Positions 34,538 to 43,943 of a stretch of DNA of 64,000 bases are shown here, in pieces; the first letter of the stretch is position 1, and each line of letters begins with the position of its first letter. The translations under genes and the position numbers were made by a program. The DNA comes from Azomonas tarimensis (lineage in GTDB: Bacteria; Pseudomonadota; Gammaproteobacteria; Pseudomonadales; Pseudomonadaceae), in the NCBI RefSeq assembly GCF_042648805.1, contig NZ_JBHRXZ010000002.1, forward strand, positions 143,830 through 207,829, in the 5' to 3' direction. The notes beneath the pieces are model-generated. The model searched no databases, was not told where the DNA came from, and worked only from the letters and a program-made list of their open reading frames with translations.

Positions 34538-37150
34538 TCAGGCCTGGCTCTTGTCGGTCACAGTCCACTTGCCGCCATCGTAGAAGGCTTTCCAACCACT
34601 CGGCTTGCCGTCCACCTCGGACTGTACGTACTGCTCCTTGGTCTTTCGACTGAAGCGGATCACCGCCGGACGCCTCTGAGGATCCTGCTGAGGCGCCTCG
34701 AGCAGGAAATGGTACTTGGGGTCGATCTCGTCACGATGGGGGATAAGCTCACTGACCAGCGGCGCGCGGGTTTCCCGGTTCTTGGGAAACTTGCTCGCTG
34801 CCAGGAACAGCCCCGAGGCACCGTCACGCAGGATGTAGGTGTCATCCACCTTCTCGCACTTGAGCTCCGGCATCGGCACCGCGTCCATCTTCGGCGGAGC
34901 GGGCTCGCCGTTTTTCAGCAATTTGCGGGTGTTCTTGCACTCGGCGTTGGTGCAGCCGAAGAACTTGCCGAAACGACCGGTCTTCAGTTGCATCTGACTA
35001 CCGCACTTGTCGCATTCCAGGCTCGGCCCCTCGTAGCCCTTGATACGGAACTGCCCTTCCTCGACCTCATAGCCGGCGCAGTCGGGGTTGTTGCCGCAGA
35101 TGTGCAGCTTGCGGTTCTCGTCGACCAGGTAAGCGTCCATGGCCGCCGCGCAGATCGGACAGCGGCGCTTGCCCAGCAGCACCATGGACTCCGACTCGCC
35201 TTCGTCGTCGGCGGCGATCTCGTCTCCGGGAATCAGATTGACCGTGGACTTGCAGCGCTCCTTGGGCGGCAGGCTGTAGCCGGAGCAACCCAGAAACACG
35301 CCGGTCGATGCCGTGCGAATCATCATCGGCCGCCCGCAGACCTTGCAGGGAATATCGGTCAGCGTCGGCTGGTTGGCCCGCATGCCCTGTTCGGCCGAGT
35401 CGGAAGCAAGCTCCAGCTTGCTCTTGAAGTCGCCGTAAAACTCGTCCAGCAGGTGCTTCCAGTCGCGCTCACCCTGGGCCACATCGTCCAGGTTTTCCTC
35501 CATGGAGGCAGTGAAACCGTAATCCATGAGGTTGTTGAAGCTTTCCGAAAGGCGCCCGGTGACGATCTCGCCCATCTTCTCGGCGTAGAAGCGCCGATTG
35601 TGCAGGGACACATAGCCACGATCCTGAATGGTCGAGATGATCGCGGCATAGGTGGACGGACGACCGATACCACGCTTTTCCATCTCCTTGACCAGGCTGG
35701 CCTCGGAGAAGCGTGCCGGCGGCTTGGTGAAGTGCTGACTGGGGTCGAGGGCAAGCAGGCTCATCGCCTCACCCTGCTTCATCTCCGGCAATACGTCGTC
35801 GTCACCGCTCTTGCTCTGCTGCGGCATGACCCGGGTATAACCGTCGAATTTGAGGATGCGGCCCTTGGCACGCAGTTCGAATTCGCCCGCACTGACCGTG
35901 ACGCTGGTCGAGAGGTACTGCGCCGGAGGCATCTGGCAGGCCACGAACTGACGCCAGATCAGCTCGTACAGTCGCTCGGCATCGCGCTCCATGCCAGACA
36001 GCTGCCCCGGACGCACCTTGACGTCAGAGGGTCGAATGGCTTCGTGGGCTTCCTGCGCGCCTTCCTTGCTCGAATAGAAGTTCGGCTTTTCCGGCAGGTA
36101 CTCAGTACCGAATTCGTCCTCGATGAACCCTCGCGCCATGCCCAGGGCATCGCCCGAAAGATTGGTCGAGTCGGTACGCATGTAGGTGATGTAGCCCGCC
36201 TCATAGAGCCGCTGGGCCATCATCATGGTCTTTTTCACGCCGAAGCCCAGGCGGTTGCTCGCCGCCTGCTGCAGGGTCGAGGTGATGAATGGGGCTGAGG
36301 GCTTGCTGCTGGTGGGCTTGTCCTCGCGCTTGCTGACCTGATAGCTCGCGGCCTTGAGTTTCTCCAGTGCGGCAGTGGCCTGCGCCTCGTTCAGCGGCTT
36401 GAAGGCTTCCCCGTTTTGCCGGGCGACTTCAAAGCGCACCTTGGCTTTCTTGGCGGTACCCAGGTCGGCATGGACCTCCCAATACTCCTCGGGAACAAAG
36501 GCGCGAATCTCACGCTCCCGCTCAACCACCAGCTTGACCGCCACCGACTGCACCCGGCCGGCAGAAAGACCGCGGGCGATCTTCTGCCAGAGCAGCGGCG
36601 AAACCATGTAGCCGACCACCCGATCCAGAAAGCGCCGTGCCTGTTGCGCGTTGACGCGATCGATGTCCAGATCGCCAGGCTGGGCGAACGCCTCCTGAAT
36701 CGCCTTCTTGGTGATCTCGTTGAACACCACGCGCTTGTAGCGCTGGTCATCGCCACCGATGGCCTCACGCAGGTGCCAGGCGATGGCCTCCCCTTCACGG
36801 TCCAAGTCGGTCGCAAGATAGATGGTATCGGCGTCCGCGGCCAGCCGGCGCAGCTCGTCGATGACCTTCTCCTTGCCCGGCAGGATCTCGTACTGGGCTT
36901 TCCAGCCATGCTCCGGGTCAACGCCCATTCGGGCGAACAGCTGGCGCTTGGCTTTCTCCTTGGGCGACAGCGCAGCGGTCTCGGCACTCGCCTTGCCCCG
37001 CTTCACCGGCTCCTTGCCGCTGGCTGCACCGCTGGTGGGAAGGTCGCGGATGTGGCCGATACTCGACTTCACCACGTACTGGTTGCCCAGGTACTTGTTG
37101 ATGGTCTTGGCCTTGGCCGGTGACTCCACGATTACCAGCGATTTACCCAT
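34538..37150 (-). CDS. topA: DNA topoisomerase I
   Basis: 870-residue type IA topoisomerase that relaxes negative supercoils. Toprim domain at the N-terminus (LVIVESPAKAKTINKYLG, TDLDREGEAIAWHL), the active-site tyrosine region GYITYMRTDSTNLS, and three C-terminal zinc-ribbon segments (CKVCGRPM, CPICAAAM, CDKCGSQM), followed by a further C-terminal domain. Full length for the pseudomonad enzyme. Confidence 0.97.
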   Translation of the reverse strand: MGKSLVIVESPAKAKTINKYLGNQYVVKSSIGHIRDLPTSGAASGKEPVKRGKASAETAALSPKEKAKRQLFARMGVDPEHGWKAQYEILPGKEKVIDELRRLAADADTIYLATDLDREGEAIAWHLREAIGGDDQRYKRVVFNEITKKAIQEAFAQPGDLDIDRVNAQQARRFLDRVVGYMVSPLLWQKIARGLSAGRVQSVAVKLVVEREREIRAFVPEEYWEVHADLGTAKKAKVRFEVARQNGEAFKPLNEAQATAALEKLKAASYQVSKREDKPTSSKPSAPFITSTLQQAASNRLGFGVKKTMMMAQRLYEAGYITYMRTDSTNLSGDALGMARGFIEDEFGTEYLPEKPNFYSSKEGAQEAHEAIRPSDVKVRPGQLSGMERDAERLYELIWRQFVACQMPPAQYLSTSVTVSAGEFELRAKGRILKFDGYTRVMPQQSKSGDDDVLPEMKQGEAMSLLALDPSQHFTKPPARFSEASLVKEMEKRGIGRPSTYAAIISTIQDRGYVSLHNRRFYAEKMGEIVTGRLSESFNNLMDYGFTASMEENLDDVAQGERDWKHLLDEFYGDFKSKLELASDSAEQGMRANQPTLTDIPCKVCGRPMMIRTASTGVFLGCSGYSLPPKERCKSTVNLIPGDEIAADDEGESESMVLLGKRRCPICAAAMDAYLVDENRKLHICGNNPDCAGYEVEEGQFRIKGYEGPSLECDKCGSQMQLKTGRFGKFFGCTNAECKNTRKLLKNGEPAPPKMDAVPMPELKCEKVDDTYILRDGASGLFLAASKFPKNRETRAPLVSELIPHRDEIDPKYHFLLEAPQQDPQRRPAVIRFSRKTKEQYVQSEVDGKPSGWKAFYDGGKWTVTDKSQA

Positions 37151-37207
37151 GGATTGGTGAATTCCTGAATCGAAGTGAGAGGGCGTGCTTGCCCAAAAGC
37201 CCCGCTA

Positions 37208-37235
37208 TATATAGTGGCCGTGGAGGTCAGGTCAA
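37208..37235 (-). promoter_or_regulatory. topA promoter
   Basis: The minus strand reads TTGACC (37235-37230), 16 bases, TATATA (37213-37208) within TATATATA; an 18-base spacing is also possible. The start point would lie about 50 bases before the topA ATG. The alternating TA tract right at the -10 fits a supercoiling-sensitive promoter. Confidence 0.65.
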
Positions 37236-37269
37236 GCAGGGATCCGGCGCGGGCGGCAGCGGCCAGGGC

Positions 37270-37497
37270 CTAGAATCGGCTCGGTTCCGCCTCGACAAGG
37301 GCAAAGCGCGGCACCACCTCGCCCTCCACTTCCACCGTCTCGGCGAACATGGCCAGGGGCCTGACCCAGAGGCCGAAATCGCCGTAAAGTGCCTGATAGA
37401 ACACCAGGTCCTCCTCGGTTTCAGAGTGCCGCGCCACGGCAAATACGCGGTACTCGGGGCCCTTGTAATGGCGATAGCGCCCGGGTTGGATGTGCAT
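37270..37497 (-). CDS. DUF1653 domain protein
   Basis: 75-residue protein, almost all of it the DUF1653 fold: PGRYRHYKGPEYRVFAVARHSETEEDLVFYQALYGDFGLWVRPLAMF. The family is widespread, cytoplasmic and uncharacterised. The ATG at 37497 (MHIQPGRY) starts the domain cleanly; the longer open frame to 37611 runs into the end of fadA. It follows fadA by 40 bases. Confidence 0.82.
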   Translation of the reverse strand: MHIQPGRYRHYKGPEYRVFAVARHSETEEDLVFYQALYGDFGLWVRPLAMFAETVEVEGEVVPRFALVEAEPSRF

Positions 37498-37537
37498 GCT
37501 GTCCACCTGTGTCGATAAGCCGCGACCCGACATTGGG

Positions 37538-38713
37538 TCAGATTCGTTCGAAGACGGTCGTGATGCCCTGCCCGAGGCCGATGCACATCGTGGCAACGCC
37601 CAGGGTTCCACCTCGCTGCTTCATCACGCTCAACAGGGTGCCGCAGATGCGCGCGCCTGAACAGCCGAAGGGGTGACCGAGGGCTATGGCACCGCCGTGC
37701 AGGTTGACCATCTCGTCCATCCGCTCGAGCACCTTGAGGTCCTTCAGGACCGGCAGCGCCTGCGCGGCAAAGGCTTCGTTCAGCTCAAGGTAATCGATGT
37801 CGGCCATACTCAGGCCGGCACGCTTGAGCGCCTTGGCCGTGGCGGGTACCGGACCATAGCCCATGATCGCCGGATCGACACCGGCAATCGCCATTGCCTT
37901 CACACGCGCCATGGGTTCCAGGCCAAGGTCCGTGGCGCGCTGACCGGACATGACCAGCATGCAGGAGGCGCCATCGGTGATCTGCGACGAGGTCCCGGCG
38001 GTGACCGTGCCGTTCTTCGGGTCGAATACCGGTTTTAGCGCAGCCAGGCCCTCGAAGGTCGTTTCCGGGCGGATGGTCTCGTCCGCTTCGAAGCGCTTGA
38101 GCAGTCCCTGCTCGTCATAACCCTGCATGGGCAGTATCTCGTCAGCAAAGGCGCCCTCCTGGGTCGCTTGCCAGGCCCGCTGATGCGAGCGCAGACCGAA
38201 GGCGTCCTGTTGTTCGCGGGTGATGCCATGCATCTTGCCGAGCATTTCGGCGGTCAGGCCCATCATCCCCGACGCCTTGGCTACATGCAGCGAGAGCCGT
38301 GGATTCGGATCGACCCCGTGCAGCATGCCCAGATGCCCCATATGCTCGACACCGCCGATGACGAACACATCGCCATTTCCGGTCATGATCGCCTGCGCAG
38401 CGGTATGCAAGGCGCTCATCGACGAGCCGCACAGCCGGCTTACGGTCTGGGCGCCGCAGCTGTGCGGAATCCTGGTCAGCAGCGAGGCCATTCGGGCGAT
38501 ATTCCAGCCCTGCTCGAGGGTCTGGTTGACGCACCCCCAGATCACATCCTCGATCTCTGCCGGATCGACTTCGGGATTGCGCTCGAGCATGCCCTCGATG
38601 AGCCTGGCCGACAGGTCTTCGGCCCGCGTGTGACGGTGCATGCCACCCTTGGCACGACCCATGGGGGTCCGCGCGAAATCAACGATGACGACATCTCTGG
38701 GATTCAGGCTCAT
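37538..38713 (-). CDS. fadA: 3-ketoacyl-CoA thiolase FadA
   Basis: 391-residue thiolase completing each round of fatty-acid beta-oxidation. The nucleophilic Cys95 (SRLCGSSM), the histidine in ALGHPFGCSGAR and the second cysteine in MCIGLGQG are all present. It begins 3 bases after fadB ends, forming the alpha2-beta2 complex with FadB. Confidence 0.96.
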   Translation of the reverse strand: MSLNPRDVVIVDFARTPMGRAKGGMHRHTRAEDLSARLIEGMLERNPEVDPAEIEDVIWGCVNQTLEQGWNIARMASLLTRIPHSCGAQTVSRLCGSSMSALHTAAQAIMTGNGDVFVIGGVEHMGHLGMLHGVDPNPRLSLHVAKASGMMGLTAEMLGKMHGITREQQDAFGLRSHQRAWQATQEGAFADEILPMQGYDEQGLLKRFEADETIRPETTFEGLAALKPVFDPKNGTVTAGTSSQITDGASCMLVMSGQRATDLGLEPMARVKAMAIAGVDPAIMGYGPVPATAKALKRAGLSMADIDYLELNEAFAAQALPVLKDLKVLERMDEMVNLHGGAIALGHPFGCSGARICGTLLSVMKQRGGTLGVATMCIGLGQGITTVFERI

Positions 38714-38716
38714 GGC

Positions 38717-40870
38717 TTATTTCTGCTCCTGGCCGTAGAAGCGCAGGCCGCGGACGGCCATTTCGCGCAGTTGGGCGGTCGGCCGGTATAGCGGACCATA
38801 TTCGGCGTAGCGATCGGCCAAGGCGACGAATTCGGCGATGCCCATGGCTTCGATATAACGCAAGGCACCACCACGGAAAGGCGGGAAGCCGATGCCATAG
38901 ACCAACCCCATGTCCGCCTCGGCCGCGGTTTCGACGATGCCGTCCTCCAGGCAGCGCACGGTTTCCAGGCACAGGGGAATCATCATCAGGTTGAGGATAT
39001 CTTCGTCGGTCAGCTCGCGCTGCGCTGTGGCCACCGATTCCAGCAAGGGCTTCACCAGCGGATCTTCCACCCGCTTGGGCTTGCCACGCTTGTCGACTTC
39101 GTAGCGATAGAAGCCTGCGCCGCTCTTTTGCCCCAGGCGCTGCGCCTGATAGAGCGCATCGATGGCAGTGGGCCCCTCGTCCCTCATACGCTCGGGAAAC
39201 CCTTCCACCATTACCGTGCGGGCGTGATGGGCGGTGTCGATGCCCACCACATCGAGCAGGTAGGCCGGCCCCATCGGCCAGCCGAAACGCTCCATGACCA
39301 TATCGATCCGCTGGATATCCAGCCCTGCCGCCACCAGCCTGGCAAAGCCACCGAAATAGGGAAAGAGGATGCGATTGACCAGAAACCCCGGACAGTCATT
39401 GACCACGATCGGACTCTTGCCCAGCTTGCGGGCGTAGGCCACGGTGGTGGCGATCGCCGTTTCGCTGGTCTTCTCGCCGCGGACCACTTCCACCAGCGGC
39501 ATCATGTGCACCGGATTGAAGAAGTGCATGCCGCAGAAATTTTCCGGGTGCTGCAGCGCTGCGGCCAGTTGATTGATGGAAATGGTCGAGGTGTTCGAGG
39601 CGATGATGGCATCGGCACGGACGGCACGCTCGACCTCCGCCAGCACCTCGCGCTTGACCTTGGGATTCTCGACGACTGCTTCGACGACGATATCGACCCC
39701 AGCGAAATCGCCGTAGGAAAGCGTCGGGCGGATGGCCCCCATGGCGCGGGCCATGTCTGCTGTGGTCATGTGCCCCTTCTCCATGCGCTTTTCCAACAAC
39801 TTCGCCGCCTCCGACAGACCAAGCTGGAGCGCCGGCTCGCGAATGTCCTTCATCAGAATGGGGATGCCTTTGCTCGCCGACTGGTAGGCAATCCCGCCGC
39901 CCATGATGCCGGCACCAAGCACTGCGGCCTGGTCGATCGGCAAGGCGGCTCGCTCGAGCTCCCTGGCCTTGCGCTTGAGCGCCTGGTCGTTGAGAAACAA
40001 ACCCACCAGGCAGGCGGCGACCGGGCTCCGGGCCAGCCGGGCAAAGCCTTCGGCTTCCACCGCGAGCGCCTTGTCGCGGGCCATGCCAGCGGCCTTCTGC
40101 ATGCTTTTCACCGCTGCCAGCGGCGCCGGATAATGCGGCCCGGCCTGGCCAGCAACCACTGCCTTGCAGCTCTCGAAGGCCATCATCTGCTCGATCTGGT
40201 TGAGCTTGAGCCGCTGCAGCTTTGGCTTTCGCCTCGCCTGGTGATCCAGCTCGCCGGAAATCGCGCGAGCCAGCAGATCCAGCGCGGCCTTCTCGAGCAA
40301 CGCGGCAGGCACCACAACGTCGACCGCGCCGACCTTCATCGCCGCCTCCGCGCTGTGCTCCTTGCCCGCGGCCATCCACTCCACCGCATTGTCGACGCCG
40401 ATCAGTCGCGGCAGGCGCACGGTCCCGCCCCAGCCGGGATAGATGCCCAGCTTCACTTCCGGCAAACCGACCCTGGCACCCTCGGCCATCACGCGGAAAT
40501 CACAGGCCAGGCAGATCTCGAAGCCGCCGCCGAGCGCCAGCCCGTTGATCGCCACCACCGAAGGCACCGGCAGGTCTTCGAGGTCACAGAAGATCCGATT
40601 GACGCTCAGGGTGCTCTCCTGAAGCTGCTCTTCCGGGAGACTGAAGGCATCGAGAAACTCGGTGATGTCCGCGCCCACCACGAAGTTGTCCTTGGCGCTG
40701 GTGAGCAGAACGCCACGCAAGCCGGCATCGCCACGCAGCGTCTCGACCGCCTGGCGCAACTCCTCGAGCACCTGACGTCCAAAGGTATTGACCGACTCGC
40801 CCGGCAGATCGAAACAAAGCTCGACGATGCCGTTGCCCCGGGCAATGGTCTTGATGGCTTGGTGACTCAT
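38717..40870 (-). CDS. fadB: Fatty acid oxidation complex alpha subunit FadB
   Basis: 717-residue multifunctional enzyme with an N-terminal enoyl-CoA hydratase/isomerase domain (FVVGADITEF, GLALGGGFEICLACDFRVM) and a C-terminal 3-hydroxyacyl-CoA dehydrogenase domain (VLGAGIMGGGIAYQ, ASNTSTISI, GMHFFNPVHMMPLVEVV). I choose ATG 40870 (MSHQAIKT) over the longer frame because family members start about there and GGAG lies about 10 bases upstream. Confidence 0.95.
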   Translation of the reverse strand: MSHQAIKTIARGNGIVELCFDLPGESVNTFGRQVLEELRQAVETLRGDAGLRGVLLTSAKDNFVVGADITEFLDAFSLPEEQLQESTLSVNRIFCDLEDLPVPSVVAINGLALGGGFEICLACDFRVMAEGARVGLPEVKLGIYPGWGGTVRLPRLIGVDNAVEWMAAGKEHSAEAAMKVGAVDVVVPAALLEKAALDLLARAISGELDHQARRKPKLQRLKLNQIEQMMAFESCKAVVAGQAGPHYPAPLAAVKSMQKAAGMARDKALAVEAEGFARLARSPVAACLVGLFLNDQALKRKARELERAALPIDQAAVLGAGIMGGGIAYQSASKGIPILMKDIREPALQLGLSEAAKLLEKRMEKGHMTTADMARAMGAIRPTLSYGDFAGVDIVVEAVVENPKVKREVLAEVERAVRADAIIASNTSTISINQLAAALQHPENFCGMHFFNPVHMMPLVEVVRGEKTSETAIATTVAYARKLGKSPIVVNDCPGFLVNRILFPYFGGFARLVAAGLDIQRIDMVMERFGWPMGPAYLLDVVGIDTAHHARTVMVEGFPERMRDEGPTAIDALYQAQRLGQKSGAGFYRYEVDKRGKPKRVEDPLVKPLLESVATAQRELTDEDILNLMMIPLCLETVRCLEDGIVETAAEADMGLVYGIGFPPFRGGALRYIEAMGIAEFVALADRYAEYGPLYRPTAQLREMAVRGLRFYGQEQK

Positions 40871-41078
40871 CAAACGGATCTCCAGAATGGATGCCCAGCG
40901 GCAGTGCCGTCGGACGACGGGCTGAATCGGGTCAAGGATAGTCACGGCTGGCCCATGTATGCACAGCATAGCCGGCCCGGTCGCGCCGGGAGATTGACGA
41001 ATACGCGCAATGCCGCCTTACACTCAGCCGCGCCCGGTGGATCAGCCGCTGGCTCACGCATCCCAGCCTGGAGTTCAA

Positions 41079-43121
41079 ATGCCCGCACTTCCTGCCGCCC
41101 CGATCGCCCGCGCCGATGACCGCCGCGACCCCTATCACTGGCTCGAGCAGCGCGACAGCCCCGAGGTGCTCGACTACCTCAAGGCCGAGAACGCCTATCT
41201 GGAGGCCTGCATGGTCGATCAGGCGCCCCTGCGTGAGTCATTGTTCCAAGAGATCAAGGGGCGCATACGCGAGACGGACCTCTCACTGCCTACGCCATGG
41301 GGACCCTGGCTCTACTACCGACGCACCACCGCAGGCGACGAATACCCCCGCCATTACCGCTGCCCGCGCCCGGCCGACGGCTCGTTGGAAGTGGACCCCT
41401 CCGGCGAACAGCTTCTGCTCGATCCGAATGAGCTGGCCGCAGGCGGGTTCTTTTCACTGGGAGACTTCAGCATCAGCCCCGACCACGCGCGACTGGCCTA
41501 CAGCACCGACACCCAGGGAGACGAGATCTATCGTCTGTTCGTCAAGGAGCTGGACAGCGGCGAGCTGACCGAGCTGCCCTTCGATGACTGCGACGGCAGC
41601 ATGACCTGGGCCGCGGACAGCCAGACGCTGTTCTTCGGCGAACTGGACGAAACCCACCGCCCACACCGCATCCATCGGCACCGCCTGGGCGAGCCAGGCA
41701 GCACGGAAGTCTTTCATGAGGAAGATGGCCGTTTCTTCGTCCATTGCTATCGCTCCAGCTCGGAAAGGCAGCTGATCATTCTCGCCAACAGCAAGACCAC
41801 CAGCGAAGCCTGGGTGCTGCCAGCCGACCGGCCAGAAGGCCAGTGGACCTGCCTGGCGCCGCGCGAGGAGGGCCACGAGTATTTCCCCGATCATGGTCGT
41901 CTCGACCAGCAATGGCGCTGGTTCATCCGCAGCAACCAGGCCGGCATCAACTTCGCACTCTATGAGACGGCCGAGACGATGCCGCAGCGAGCCCATTGGC
42001 AACTGCTGGTCCCCCATGATTCCTCAGTGATGCTCGAAGACGTCAATCTCAACGCCGACGCTTTCACCCTGACCTTGCGATCGGGAGCCCTGGCGGTGAT
42101 CGAGGTTCGCCCCGACAAGGCCGAACCCTACCGCGTGCAATTGCCAGATCAGGTGTACAGCCTGCATGTGCAGAGCGGGCTCGAGTTTCACAGCCAGGTG
42201 ATCCGGCTGCGCTACGAGGCACTCAACCGGCCCGCCCAGGTGCGCCAGTTGGTGCTCGCCGATGGCCTTCAGTCGGTGCTCAAGGAAACCCCGGTCGAAG
42301 GCCCCTTCGACCCCGAGGCCTATCTGAGTCAGCGCATCTGGGCCACTGCCGAGGACGGCACGCAGATTCCCATCAGCCTGGTCGGACGGCGCGAAGTCTT
42401 TGGCCAGCCCGCCCCGCTCTATCTCTACGGTTATGGCGCCTATGGCCATAGCCTTGACCCCTGGTTTTCCCATGCGCGCCTGTCACTGCTGGATCGCGGC
42501 TTCATCTTCGCCATTGCGCATGTACGAGGCGGCGGCGATCTGGGCGAGGCCTGGTATCGCGCCGGCAAGCTGGAACACAAGCGCAACACCTTCGGCGACT
42601 TCATCAGCTGCGCCGAATGCCTGATCCAGCAGGGCTTCAGTACTCCGGACAGACTCGCCATCAGTGGCGGCAGCGCCGGCGGGTTGCTGATCGGCGCAGT
42701 GCTTAACATGCGGCCTGACCTGTTTGGCGCGGCCATCGCCGAGGTGCCCTTCGTCGACGTGCTCAACACCATGATGAATCCCGACCTTCCCCTCACGGTG
42801 ACTGAGTACGACGAGTGGGGCGATCCGAACGAGCCGGAGGTCCATGCCCGCATCGCCGGCTATGCGCCCTACGAGAACCTGAAGCCCCAACCCTACCCTG
42901 CCTTGCTGGCGGTCGCCGGCTATCACGACAGCCGGGTGCAGTACTGGGAGGCGGCCAAATGGGTCGCCCGACTCAGGGCTACCCGCAGCAATGACAGCCT
43001 GATGCTGCTCAAGACCGAGTTTGGCGCCGGCCACGGCGGCATGAGCGGGCGCTACCAGGCGCTTCACGACGTGGCGCTGGAGTATGCCTTCCTGCTCAAG
43101 GTATTCGGGATGGCGCACTAA
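41079..43121 (+). CDS. ptrB: Oligopeptidase B (S9 prolyl-oligopeptidase family)
   Basis: 680-residue cytoplasmic serine peptidase cleaving small peptides after Arg or Lys. The N-terminal beta-propeller begins DPYHWLEQRDSPEVLDYLKAEN. The C-terminal hydrolase has the nucleophile in SGGSAGGLL, the aspartate region near YHDSRVQYWE and the histidine in GAGHGG. I start at ATG 41079 (MPALPAAP), which has TGGAG 6 bases upstream, rather than 41010. Divergent from fadB. Confidence 0.92.
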   Translation: MPALPAAPIARADDRRDPYHWLEQRDSPEVLDYLKAENAYLEACMVDQAPLRESLFQEIKGRIRETDLSLPTPWGPWLYYRRTTAGDEYPRHYRCPRPADGSLEVDPSGEQLLLDPNELAAGGFFSLGDFSISPDHARLAYSTDTQGDEIYRLFVKELDSGELTELPFDDCDGSMTWAADSQTLFFGELDETHRPHRIHRHRLGEPGSTEVFHEEDGRFFVHCYRSSSERQLIILANSKTTSEAWVLPADRPEGQWTCLAPREEGHEYFPDHGRLDQQWRWFIRSNQAGINFALYETAETMPQRAHWQLLVPHDSSVMLEDVNLNADAFTLTLRSGALAVIEVRPDKAEPYRVQLPDQVYSLHVQSGLEFHSQVIRLRYEALNRPAQVRQLVLADGLQSVLKETPVEGPFDPEAYLSQRIWATAEDGTQIPISLVGRREVFGQPAPLYLYGYGAYGHSLDPWFSHARLSLLDRGFIFAIAHVRGGGDLGEAWYRAGKLEHKRNTFGDFISCAECLIQQGFSTPDRLAISGGSAGGLLIGAVLNMRPDLFGAAIAEVPFVDVLNTMMNPDLPLTVTEYDEWGDPNEPEVHARIAGYAPYENLKPQPYPALLAVAGYHDSRVQYWEAAKWVARLRATRSNDSLMLLKTEFGAGHGGMSGRYQALHDVALEYAFLLKVFGMAH

Positions 43122-43198
43122 AAGGCCTTCCGACCTGCGGAGTGAACGGACCGCAAGGCCCCAGGGTCAGGTTCTAGACAGCACAGGAGAAACCCTTC

Positions 43199-43603
43199 AT
43201 GAAAAGCCCCTTTTCCAGCGCCACCGAACCCAATGTCCACGGCTGGGAACGTACCGCATCCATTGCCGGCGGCCTTCTCTTCCTGGGCAAGGGTCTGAGG
43301 CGCGGCGGCATCGGCGGGCTGTTGCAACTGGCCCTCGGAGGTATGGCCCTGGCACGTGGCATGACTGGCCACTGCGAGGCCAAGCGCGTTCTGACCGGGA
43401 TGAAGCAAGAGGCAAAGGAACAGGAGACCGGCTCCAGCACTTCCGACACGAGCGACATGCAGCGTTCGGCAGCGCTTGCGGATGATCCAGTGCCGTTGGG
43501 TGAAGCCATCGAGGTAGATCCGTTCGACAGCTCGCTGCCCGGCGCCAATCCCAAGGGGGACGTCAACCCGGACCGCAGCAACCTCGGCAATTCGATCAGT
43601 TGA
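43199..43603 (+). CDS. YgaP-like transmembrane-domain protein (DUF2892)
   Basis: 134-residue protein. Two hydrophobic helices in the first half (TASIAGGLLFLGKGL, GIGGLLQLALGGMALARGMTGHC) fit the DUF2892/YgaP transmembrane region, without the rhodanese part. The second half is polar and probably disordered, ending DVNPDRSNLGNSIS. Function unknown; such proteins often respond to envelope or osmotic stress in pseudomonads, but nothing here shows it. AGGAG precedes the ATG. Confidence 0.72.
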   Translation: MKSPFSSATEPNVHGWERTASIAGGLLFLGKGLRRGGIGGLLQLALGGMALARGMTGHCEAKRVLTGMKQEAKEQETGSSTSDTSDMQRSAALADDPVPLGEAIEVDPFDSSLPGANPKGDVNPDRSNLGNSIS

Positions 43604-43610
43604 AGCCAGT

Positions 43611-43644
43611 TCGCCTGGCGCAGCCGTTACGCTGCGTCAGGCGA
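43611..43644. terminator. Bidirectional hairpin between convergent genes
   Basis: TCGCCTGGCGCAGC (43611-43624) pairs with GCTGCGTCAGGCGA (43631-43644), a 14-base-pair stem with one G-T pair and a 6-base loop, placed between two convergent stop codons. No T-run is present on either side, so it may be a Rho-dependent or stabilising element. Confidence 0.5.
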
Positions 43645-43648
43645 TCGG

Positions 43649-43933
43649 TCAATGCGCGTGACCACAATCCGGACCATGGACATGCTCTTCCACCAGATCG
43701 GCAGGTTCGAGCTCCAGCGCCAGGCTGAGTAGATTGGCCGCTAACGGGCGCACTACCAGATTGGCATATTCCGCACTGTCTTCTTCGTCCTCAACTCCGA
43801 CAACCAGCTGCGCATCAGCGGCCGGTTGCAGCCAGACCTCGCGGCCCTCCCAGATCACCGCCAGGCGCTGACAGGACATCTCCTCCAGCGACCCATCGGC
43901 TTTTTCCAGCAGCACTTTCATCTCATCAGCCAT
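43649..43933 (-). CDS. Small acidic protein with His/Cys-rich tail
   Basis: 94-residue cytoplasmic protein. The body is acidic (VEDEEDSAEYANLVVRPL) and the C-terminus reads EEHVHGPDCGHAH, a likely metal-binding tail. I do not recognise a named family; similar short genes occur beside argD-type genes in pseudomonads. The start at ATG 43933 lies 10 bases after the aminotransferase stop, so it is probably co-transcribed with it. Confidence 0.7.
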   Translation of the reverse strand: MADEMKVLLEKADGSLEEMSCQRLAVIWEGREVWLQPAADAQLVVGVEDEEDSAEYANLVVRPLAANLLSLALELEPADLVEEHVHGPDCGHAH

Positions 43934-43943
43934 GCCAGCCTCC